Shown here: positions 46,511-55,620 of the stretch, in pieces
How the letters are laid out: each line of letters starts with the position of its first letter
How positions within the stretch are numbered: position 1 is the first letter of the stretch
Assembly: GCA_026874595.1 (NCBI GenBank)
Contig: CM049314.1
Location: 26,857,729 to 26,921,728, forward strand
Reading direction: 5' to 3'
Length of the DNA stretch: 64,000 bases
Source of the DNA: Sipunculus nudus
Lineage: Eukaryota; Annelida; Sipuncula; Golfingiida; Sipunculidae
Position numbers and translations under genes: made by a program
The notes under the pieces: model-generated
Database searches by the model: none
What the model was told of the DNA's origin: nothing
What the model saw: the letters and a program-made list of their open reading frames with translations, nothing else

Positions 46511-47133
46511 GTTTGAATAAGGTGTTTTAATATGCGTTCTAATTTTTAAAATCAAGAGCCCCTCCGTAAGATATGCTAGAGGCCGTTTCTAGCTCAATTT
46601 GGCCCTTGGCTATGACTTCACACTCACATTACCACCCAAGCATTAACAAATATTGTCTATACGAGACTCAGCTTGGTCTATATGTGTTATATAAACTGTC
46701 CTTTTCATACAGAGGCCCAGACGAAGCTGCAAAGGACACTCAGAATATAGCGTGACAAAATTGCTGCCCGCATTTATGTGCTTTAAGTTGAAACCATCGG
46801 CCCACCGGGAAACTTCCCGGTGTCCCGGCGGCCCAGTCCGCGGGCCCCCTTGTATAACCTTTCGAAATAACAGCACTGCTTAAGAAGCAGGCCTTTATAA
46901 ACTAAAGGTAATCTCTTACAAATTAAAAAGTATTTGACTGATACTGTAATTTTTTTTGTTTGGAGTTTATGCTTAACATACAAAAATATCAAAGAATGGG
47001 GTTTTTATATGCAACTTGGCATACTGCCAGCCAAACCATTCACAAATCAATTTCAGATTTACTGGTTTATAACTCTGGATCATGTAAATCAATAGGACCA
47101 ATAATAGGACCACACATCGTGTGCGTCATCTAA

Positions 47134-47262
47134 TCTATTTATTAATAGCGTAAGGCGATTTTTGTGATTTTCCGTATCTTCTCTGATACCACCGTACGGA
47201 TTGCCGTGATTTTCGACACACATATGCTCTGGGTTTGTCCGAAGAGATTCCACCCACTTTTA
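47134..47262 (+). mobile_element. Helitron-like 5' end, truncated copy
   Basis: Begins TCTATTTATTAATAGCG after an A and parallels 48948-49080 for about 130 bases (TTCCGTATCT, GGATTGCC, ATGCTC(T/C)GGGTTTGTC). No matching 3' end is seen nearby. Confidence 0.6.
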
Positions 47263-47569
47263 TTTGCAATATTTGCTTATTACGTGCATAATTTATACTT
47301 TTAATATTTGCTCTCCCGCGGGTGCCTCTTTTCTTTGTGTCTTCGGGCTCGGTAACACAATGGCCATAGAGTGTGTGATGGCGGGACAGTTTTACTCCCG
47401 GGGCCCTATCTGGGATTTTCTTATATTTCGAGGTGACCCGCCCGAAATAATTCCCCATTCGTGATCCCTTCTAAAAATGCAACCTCTGCGCAGCAAAAAG
47501 GTCTATTGTCCACAAGCTTAAAAGGGGGATCTTTTAAAGAATGAACATTTTCCGAACGGTAGTGATTGC

Positions 47570-48556
47570 AGGGCAGTGTGTAAAACCCGGACCCCACAGT
47601 CCCCGGACCACGAAAACCAGTTTCCTCATTTTCATCATTTAAACCGATAAAACCACTATTGCTGATGAAAAAAACAGAGCAAAGTCCCAAAATTTTGCAG
47701 CTTTGAAAATGACCGATTCACGGAAAGATTTAAGTTTACAAAACATTTCGATGAAGATGGACCTAATTTAACTTGACTTTGCTGACTGTTCGATTTGACG
47801 GACAGTAACCACCGCTCATATTTTTTTTATTGATGACTGAAAGAGGAATAAAATAGTTCTCAAGTCAAACACTAAATATAATTTTTGTTTTATTTTGAAT
47901 GAAAATTTAATAGTGCGGGCACACTGGGGGAAATTTATTGGATGTGCACTAACAGTCGTTGCGGAACCGAGACTGATAATTCCGAGCTCTTCCACATAAC
48001 AACAGGTTTCGTGTTCCATTCATACCAACCATGCAATTTAAAGTTGGCAATAATATAAATACCGAAAGGAAATGTTGATTACTTGCATTTCAAGCAACTA
48101 TAGGTTCCAAAATAATGATTTTGTAAATGTTCTTAATTATTGTACTTTTTAAAACGCTACACAAATGTAATAAATAGCATATATATAATTATGAATAAAA
48201 ACTGAGACATAAAAATGTAAAAATACAAATAATAACACAATAATAAATCACATGGGTGTTATGGTTAAACGTGATGTGAAAATATGTACTAAAGAAATGG
48301 TAATACAACGAGTAAACGGGATCCGTGTAATCCGTGAGGTCCGTGCGCCAGGGTCCGTTAGTGTTAATTATCATTTTTTTTTTGTGCAAATCAGACTATT
48401 TCTACTAATTTTTAACCAAACATAATATTAAATATTTCTTTAATACGTTTATAATATCTGGATAAATTACCATGACAGTTTAAGAATTACAAATTTTTTC
48501 TTGGGGTCCGGGATCCGGAGTCCGTGGGGTCCGAGTTTTACACACTGACTGAATGC
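47570..48556. mobile_element. non-autonomous hAT-like element (987 bp) with 8-bp target duplication
   Basis: Left end CAGGGCAGTGTGTAAAAC then CCGGACCCCACAG; the complement of the right end reads CAGTCAGTGTGTAAAAC then TCGGACCCCACGG. Both flanks carry AGTGATTG (47562-47569 and 48557-48564). Eight-base duplications and CAG-type termini are hAT hallmarks. No transposase frame lies inside; internal frames are random. Confidence 0.82.
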
Positions 48557-48947
48557 AGTGATTGTCTCACTGGGAAACATTGGCTTAGCTTTAAAAACAG
48601 GAAAGGGTCCTTGGGAGTGCGTGATATTTAAAAAAATATATACAGCCTAATATGTACCATATAATATAATGCTACCACGAACTTTTGCGCAGCGGAATTG
48701 CCCGACCATGTGAGTGCTCAGTTTTTGTGCCTGATAACGGGAATGCAATTATCGAGAACACGTCTCATTCAAGATAACAGGTTCCTTTACTGGCAGATTG
48801 ACGGGGTCGGAGGGCAACTTTAAATGGCGATGTTCAGCATAATATATTTTCATATAAAAATTACTTTATTTATCACTTCTTCGAAAATTCTCCGGCCAGT
48901 CGTTTGGCATCATTTAGTTTTATGCATAACACCATGCATATAATGAA

Positions 48948-49257
48948 TCTATATATTAATAGCGGATCGCGATTTGTGTGGTCTTCCGTATCTCCTCCGG
49001 ATTGCCATGGTTTTCATCATACGTATGCTCCGGGTTTGTCAGAAGATATTCCACCATTCTACAGGAACATATTCGTCCAAGTCATCCAGACTCCGACACA
49101 AGGTCAACTCAAAAACAGAATACTTATACCAAATGTCAGATTCAAAGAGATCTTATGACGGTAACATTGTACAACCAATACTTTCATCTATGATAAGCTA
49201 TTTGACATCAGAACTAAATGCTCGCCCCGAACCGTGCGTAGCACGGGTATTTGCTAG
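48948..49257 (+). mobile_element. non-autonomous Helitron, 310 bp
   Basis: The 5' end is TCTATATATTAATAGCG. The 3' end has the hairpin CCGTGC-GTA-GCACGG (49232-49246), seven bases, then CTAG. It lies between A (48947) and T (49258), as Helitrons do, with no target duplication. It is too short to encode a Rep/helicase. Confidence 0.8.
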
Positions 49258-50134
49258 TACTTATAAAAGGAATTCAGTTCACGTTTGTTCGCAGTGTTCT
49301 CTAAAACCGCGTTGTGTACAATATTGTGCCATACATCATTTTAAAAGTTATTATCCCCGCAGTGACATAGGCGATATGAGAATAAATAATTTTTATAATA
49401 CATATAATTTTGAGTGATTTTTCCGTTTTTTTAACGAGCACAGCCGAACTGCCTTCGGCAATCACCGGAATGCGTGCATCGTGGCCACTTAACCCCTAAC
49501 ACTAAGGACTATTGTTCATATGAATAACGCTTGCTTTCAATTAGGGATTTGACCCACGTGCGTGGTCAGTAAAAGAGAAAAACACATGTTTCTCGCTTTA
49601 TGAAATGGAGAGTTCAATCCAGGAGGATTAATGACAAAACCTAATTCAAGGTCCCAATTTCAGGAACAGGGCTGGGGTGGTGATGGCGGTCTGAAAATGG
49701 GATACGGACCCACTGCATGGAGTCCCGCTGGGTCCGCTTCTGCTACTTACGATGTATGCATATGTCTGTTTCATTCTTCAGGTACAGTTTCTTTGCAACG
49801 TACATTTAATTATTCTTTATTGTGTTCCTCACATCAACCTATTCTTGATACGTCCAACGATAGAAAGCAGTCAAATATCAACGAAACACTGTATGCCTCC
49901 GCGTTTCATTCCGGTTCGCAATGTAAACCATCACTGACCAAGTCTTTAAGGTAAACATACCGGGATATGATTGTTGCCACGAGCACAGCGCCACAAAATA
50001 ACAGTAAAAAATTATTTGTGCATATCGTATTCCGAGAGTATCCCACTAAAAATCTATATTTTCTTTTAACTTTTATAATAAAAAACGAGCCAACATTCAA
50101 TATTTCAGTAAATATATCTCCCAAACCGGGGTAA
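49258..50134. other. repeat-rich intergenic stretch
   Basis: A diverged GGCGGATCC-type element lies at about 49600-49745 (CCAGGAGGATTAATGACAAA; right end GGGTCCGCTTCTGC). No gene is seen. Confidence 0.45.
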
Positions 50135-50164
50135 AAAGCCCGGTATACCGGGTTTATCAGCTAG
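50135..50164 (+). mobile_element. second Helitron-like 3' end
   Basis: A 14-base palindrome, CCCGGTATACCGGG, is followed by TTTATCAG and CTAG, then T. This has the 3'-end architecture of the element ending at 49257 but a different sequence. The 5' end is not identified; a TCTATA at 50048 is possible. Confidence 0.55.
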
Positions 50165-50192
50165 TCATGTTATATTCCAAGTTCTGTTGCAG

Positions 50193-50908
50193 ATACAAAA
50201 TGGCAGTACCACGGGTGAAATACAATTACCTTGGAAGCTCTGGCATCAAGGTTTCCAATATGTTTTGGTGGCAACTTGTGCAGTAAAGATGCATCACAGT
50301 TTTCACAGAGGGTAGGATCGGTTCCTCACTTTCCGTTTTAATGTTGCTCTTGTTATTCGTGTGAATACGGGGCATTCATTCAAGGAACAATTTAATTAGT
50401 GTTTTTTATTGGACTTTATTCTCTGCTGAATTTTGAACAAATTTGGTGTAATATATACATATATGTATATATATATCTATATATATGCATAAATATAATA
50501 AAACAATTACCACATACAACATAAATATTCCCAATATAAAATACATAACTCAACGCTATTAAAGAAAATATGACAAACTTTAAACTGATCGATGAAATTA
50601 TCTCGAAATTTGTCTAGTATGTGTTTGTAACGTTTAAAGTTAACGGGACAATAGGCCGGCTGTCCCAATCCCTAAAATATTGAAGGAAACATGTCTTCTG
50701 TCCCCTGATAGGAAGTTATTAACATACTGGTATTTAAGCAGCGTGTTCTCTCAACAGATGATTGAATATATTGTAGAAATAACGCCCTGGTTGCCCGGAT
50801 GAGGATTCGTACCGGCTACTGGACAGGTTCACAGCAATGGGCGGGAACTTCATTGATACAGCAGATATTTACACAAAAGAGCAATCGGAAAGCATAATAG
50901 GGTCATAG
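50193..50908 (+). pseudogene. aldo-keto reductase gene fragment, two broken exons
   Basis: Acceptor GTTCTGTTGCAG (50192), then ATG at 50200 and MAVPRVKYNYLGSSGIKVSN, the usual AKR7/Kv-beta-like start. A two-base loss then shifts the frame before CFGGNLCSKDASQFSQ, with a donor-like GTAGG near 50312. A second exon-like segment (about 50783-50902) reads [16 protein letters not shown] and [19 protein letters not shown], containing the catalytic-Asp/Tyr neighbourhood of AKRs. A TAA just before it and no convincing acceptor suggest decay. Retained intron signals mean it is not a processed retrocopy. The rest of the barrel is not found; retroelement sequence follows. Confidence 0.8.
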
Positions 50909-50952
50909 GCTGCCAAGTAAAATTTTTTTTTATTTAGCATGATTGGATTTAT

Positions 50953-51441
50953 GTGTTGTCATTCGTATGTACGACAAGAAACACTGCCAAGAAACCAGCG
51001 AAAAAAAACTGCAACTGTAGGGTGAAAAACACATGTCCCTTAGGCGGGAATAGCCTTGCTAGCAATATTGTTTACAAAGCGACGGTCAAAACCGAACACC
51101 AAACCGCTCAGTACATCGGATTGGCAAGTGGCCCATTCAAAACTCGGTACAACAACCACAACAAATCATTTCGCAGTGAACGTTATGAAAAAGAAACGGA
51201 ACTTTCGAAGCACATCTGGACCCTGAAGAGAAAACAAATAAAATATTCTACCACCTGGGAAATAATCCAACATTCTAACACAATGAAACGAACCTCGGAC
51301 CAATGTAATCTCTGTATGGAGGAGAAATACAGCATACTGCACCACAAAAGCGACAAGTCAATAATCCTACTAAACAGGCGAAGTGAATTAATTTCGAAAT
51401 GCCGACACCTGAAGACATCGAACCGAGTAAAAAGAAAGTAA
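50953..51441 (+). CDS. GIY-YIG endonuclease-like reading frame of a retroelement
   Basis: An open frame of 162 codons. A Cys-rich start (CNCRVKNTCPL) precedes a GIY-YIG-like core: VYKATV, then QYIGLASGPFKTRYNNH. Further on come CNLCMEEKY, with a Glu where the catalytic Glu lies, and NRRSELISKCRH. Frames like this are common in marine invertebrate genomes as the endonuclease part of reverse-transcriptase elements; a Penelope-like origin is possible but not established. No reverse transcriptase is attached, and the likely N-terminus is uncertain since the ATG may not be the original start. Confidence 0.65.
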   Translation: MLSFVCTTRNTAKKPAKKNCNCRVKNTCPLGGNSLASNIVYKATVKTEHQTAQYIGLASGPFKTRYNNHNKSFRSERYEKETELSKHIWTLKRKQIKYSTTWEIIQHSNTMKRTSDQCNLCMEEKYSILHHKSDKSIILLNRRSELISKCRHLKTSNRVKRK

Positions 51442-51472
51442 CAGTTATAGCTGAGTCCCAAACAAGCGTCAG

Positions 51473-51950
51473 TTATCTGATGAACTTGACTAATCCATGT
51501 GGCAACACACGAAAATGATAGTGACCATCTGGCGTCAAAAATGCCGTTCTATCAAGCGAGGTAGCTGCGACAGGTATTTGCCAATATCTCTTCGTCAGGT
51601 GCATCTTTTTAAAATATCACTCTGAGAATAAAACCTCTGGCTTTGACATGGTCTGTGGGTCGAAGACGACCACTTTACTGATCCGCCTAAAGTCGATCAC
51701 GAATTGAATCTTTCTGTCCGGATTATTTAACCTGATACACTTACTTCCGGTTGACTTAACACTGAACATGGCGCGTCGTGAGTGCGATTTCTCTATGAGG
51801 CCAAGCGCAAGCAAATCGTCTAATTCGCGACGCAACGTCTTGCGCTTAGCCTGAGGTTTCCGATACAGCTTTGACCATACTGGTTCATCTTAGGTGAACA
51901 ATTGCACTAATAGTGTGTTGCCATCGATTCGCAATAACAACAAATCTTGG
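51473..51950 (-). pseudogene. Ty3/Gypsy-type reverse transcriptase remnant
   Basis: The minus strand carries RT fingers/palm motifs in order: RRELDDLLALGLIEKS, QFVIDFRRISKV, DPQTMSKPEVLFSE, an in-frame stop, LTKRYWQIPVA, then TAFLTPDGHYHF and VLPHGLV. These match the region before the catalytic Asp pair in Gypsy elements. Stops at 51615 and at both ends, plus the lack of integrase or LTRs, show that it is dead. It abuts the GIY-YIG frame by about 30 bp in the opposite orientation. Confidence 0.8.
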
Positions 51951-53139
51951 TCGCCCACACTCGCAACATTCATTCACTATGCATACACATCCACGCCACA
52001 GATAGAGCTCGGTTTTATCTTGTAAGGTTTAATTACATTTAATCAATAACCGATAACCAATTAAACGTCTCAGAAAAGCTTGACGTTCACCAGGTTCGAC
52101 CCACTGACAATTGAGTTCATTCAACATCTGGGCATTTGAGATTCGCGTCGTCGCCCATTGTATTTTCGACTGTTATGTACGTAATACTTAGTTGTTCCGG
52201 TGTAACAGTATGAATAGCAAATGCTTATAGTCAAGTGGTTTATTTGGAAATAACTCTGTGTATCTTCCGATATGCCCAGGATATAGCAGAAATAGCATTA
52301 TGCCATATAATTTTTTTTCCATATACACGTCAAAAGAGAGAGACCAACGATACTAATTACAGTATATGACACTAACAGATCATTCACAAAACATATGCCT
52401 TTGCACACTAATTTGCTTGAGTTAGGGTTGCTTTACTACGCTTATCATTTTTTGTAATTAAATTAGGCTTTCAACCCTCAACCTTCAACCCTAGCCACCC
52501 TCGACCTCCAACCCTAGCCGCCCCGTACATGGACATGGTCACTTGCACCTCGCAATTAGCTGACTGACCTAGGTTAAGGATGGGGGGAAAAAGATTGACA
52601 GGCCTGTGACAGGACTGGAGTTAGTTTAAAAACTCCCTGTCAGTACATGTTAATGTTTACTGAATAGAAATCACATTTTTCCTCAAAATGCGACCGGCGA
52701 CAAAAATTTGCTCCAGTGCAATAGATCCTCCTAATATTCAATATCAAGTATACCCTGTATTGAAAAATTTTTAACCAGTCCTGCTTCCTTTAGTCTTTGG
52801 AATAAAAGTTACATCTCCGCATATTGACAAATCTTACGCTGTCACCGAGAGATGATATAACCGAATTTACAACTTTATCATACTTGATGTTTTTGATCTA
52901 AAGGTTCTAATGAAACAAGTGGCTCTTGTGAATCTGTGATATCTGAAGATCCGAATGCTGCCGCTCGGTGTCTAAAACGAAATCGTTTTGTTTATATTTG
53001 GAACCAACACCCGTGTCTCCGTAACACCTTGGAATCGACCATAAACATAGATGAACACGTGGTTACATGGATACGTTCGACTTTGTACCAGTCAAGCTGG
53101 ATACGGGTGGGGGTCGTTCGAGTATCATAGGTAGCTCAT
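51951..53139. other. intergenic, unassigned
   Basis: Contains a short CCTCAACC/CCCTAGCC pyrimidine-rich repeat near 52470-52530. No gene recognised. Confidence 0.4.
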
Positions 53140-53515
53140 GCGGCGGTCGCGCAGCTCTTCCGACCGCCGTCCGAATTTTTTAACGCAAAAAAGGTCTAAA
53201 ATTATAGGATTGCTGCCTTATTATTGATCGCATGTTGGCCGATGCCCGATAGATCAACGGGCGACCTGTTTACGACCTCTGCTACGTCAAAATTCGCCAT
53301 TGGAAAATCGCTGAATTAGGAACAGGTTTCCGTGCCCTGCTAACGCCGGCAGTCCCTTAAAAATAGCGGCGGAGCCCGCAATGATCCAGCAAACACCGGC
53401 CATATTACTGCCGAAAATGCCCTTTTTGAGCTCGCAGAAAAGTCGGACGGGCTCTGTTTTGGATAAGTGATGGCCCCTTAATGAGTATGGTCGAAAGAAT
53501 GGGTCCCCATGCGCC
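53140..53515. repeat. GC-rich repeat possibly of the 45.6/53.8-kb family
   Basis: CGGCGGTCGCGCAGCTC, AATGATCCAGCAAAC and CTCATTAAGGGGCC (reverse end) recall parts of the two GC-rich elements, but collinearity is weak. Confidence 0.35.
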
Positions 53516-53814
53516 AACATCTGTCTACCTTACATTCTTACATTCCTCAGTGCTTTTAGACTTTTCATAATTTCTCTTATGTTTTATATGTATGTACCTT
53601 GTTTAATCATAAGAAAACCAAATTTACCTTTGGATTTCTTGTTCAGGAATTGGTATAAGAAAATCGGCCCATGGCTCATTTTCAATAAAATTAAGCAAAT
53701 GACGTCGCCAAGTATTTTTGCCTAAGCAGTGTCATCAATCTAGCACATATACCATGATCTCTTTGGATAGCCAGCGATTATCAACATACTGTGCTGCTTA
53801 AGCTTAAAAGTCTC

Positions 53815-54232
53815 ATTAGCGGCCGAGCTCCGACCAACATCTGTCGATTTTTTTTAGATTTAGGTTATATTAGTATCGAGGCCCGGCTGAGTCCAAAGAT
53901 TTTTTCCACACCTGAAATGTGAAGGGGCCCGACCGGATGTCGGTGGAAGCACGTCCGGGTTTCTTCTAAACTCGTCCGACGTTCTTTAACTCGACCGAGG
54001 CTCCTAAGTGGTCCCAAAGATCTCACAGCGGTGCTCGCTGGGGGCCCCGGGCGATCTCTTCCCGAGCTCAACCGAGCAAAACTGTCGCCGAATTTCCAAC
54101 GAGTCCTCGTCGCTCTTTCACTTCGCGCTAAAGAGCGAGCGACGAGCTCCCCGAAGACTTGTTAAAATACTGACGAGACTCCTCTGAGTAAACAATGTCC
54201 GGCCGAAGCTCGCCTGAAAAGTCATTTTTTTT

Positions 54233-54267
<35 letters not shown>

Positions 54268-54310
54268 GGTGGGGGGAACGTTGACGTGATGTGACTATAG
54301 CTTTGAACAA
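53815..54310. mobile_element. GC-rich non-autonomous element, copy 2
   Basis: Begins near AGTCTCATTAGCGGCCGAGC and ends near CGTTGACGTGATGTGACT. Collinear with copy 1 apart from the SINE, with a 25-base poly-A run near 54235-54263. Termini AGTC(A/T)CAT appear inverted at the two ends. Confidence 0.7.
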
Positions 54311-54559
54311 TTAACCCTTTCACATTTTCTGTAAATTCTCACCAACCTTGCATATCGATTCTGTGTGTTAGCGCGTTCATATCACCAGCATACTTCATCA
54401 TTCGATTTCAACCCATCCCTTCGCTTTTGCTGCACGTTTAATTTAGGCCAAATTAGCAGCCAGTTAATGAATGTGTATACTGCATTTTAAGGTAATATAA
54501 TTAATCTTTTTTTCATAGAAAATTAAATGTTACCTTTGTCTTTTTCAGTGATAATAGCC

Positions 54560-55130
54560 AATATCTCATGAGTGGTTCAATATATTGGGCTGACATTGTA
54601 CATGACCGGAGAACTTGGCTGTATTTCCCGTACACCAGACTAATGGCGCTATCTACGACCAAATATATGTAGAATATTAAAGCATTTATCTCAGGAGTGG
54701 TACGAAGCATTCTCCTGAGCATGTTCATAGATCTTTGATTGGCTTATCTTGCACACAAAATATTTGGTGCCATCTGTCATTTATTTAATATGGCGTCCAT
54801 CCGTTGTATCTATTTTTGGTGAAAATCACGCATATCTTAGGAGTTGTTTAATGTAACGGTCTGAAATTTGCATGTAAATCCATCTTGGATAGCTTCCCTT
54901 ATGCACAAGACAGGTGGCGCCTTCTACAATCATGTATTCGTTTATGCATTTATCTTAGGAGTGATTTGCTGTATTGGCCTGAAGTTTTGCCTTTGCACAG
55001 ATCTAGGATGGCATTATCTTGTACACGAGTGGTGGTGTCACCTGAAATAGTTTGCTTTAGTTTCGTTCATCCGTGTGTACTGGGATACTTGGGCATCTCT
55101 AGTGCCACAAATGTGTAGTGCTGTCACGTT
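54560..55130. repeat. degenerate tandem repeat, about 120-145-bp unit, four copies
   Basis: Units begin near 54567, 54691, 54836 and 54954 with TC(A/T)(T/C)(G/A)GGAGTG. They share TTGGCCTGAA(A/G)TTTGC, ATC(T/C)(T/A)GGATGGC and CTTGTGCACGAG...GGTGGCGCC-like words. It lies downstream of the SLC23-like gene. Confidence 0.6.
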
Positions 55131-55438
55131 AGGAGCGATAACTTTATCCATGCCTCTGTTATTCGCAAATACTTATAGTCTCTTGTTGACTGGCCATATT
55201 CTAGTTTAATACATTTTAGTTGATGTCCTCAATATATCGAAAAAGCTTACTATCTCGTATGTTAAGAACATTAAAGTAATATATTTTTCAACTCTTATAA
55301 TAAAACAGCTCTTCTTATTTATCATTTTATTAAGGACACAGGGCCGTATATTTGTTTGACAAATAATTATATCCAATATGGATATAGACTCATTGACCTT
55401 AAGGCATACTTCTATGCGACAAGATCTCGATGACTCTC

Positions 55439-55620
55439 TCAAACATTATGATCTTTCCGGCGCCGACATGAACATTTAAGTCCCCGGAAGGTCGGACAAA
55501 AAGGAATGAACTTTAACCAGGTGAACCTACGAATGAGGTTCATGCCGACCGGGAAGTCATACGTCTTTAGGTCCGAGGTGTCTTCTTCTGTCTTCTTGGT
55601 TTTACCCTTTTTGTCTGGAT
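55439..55620 (-). CDS. SLC23-like last exon with stop
   Basis: Acceptor TTTTATATACAG. Encodes a Lys/Glu-rich linker, [20 protein letters not shown] and a basic tail. TGA is at 55441-55439. A candidate AATAAA on this strand is at 55330-55325, about 110 nt on. Confidence 0.88.

Larger units (their letters stand above)
44884..46851 (-). mobile_element. hAT-superfamily transposon remnant with 8-bp target duplication
   Basis: The left end GAGGAGCGGACTGGG mirrors the right end, whose complement contains GCGGACTGGG. The 8-bp duplication GTATAACC flanks it at 44876-44883 and 46852-46859. Inside, on the minus strand, is a broken hAT transposase C-terminus (45085-45266). Another inverted-terminus element is inserted in it (about 45555-46510), and a SINE is inserted in that one. 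Confidence 0.8.
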
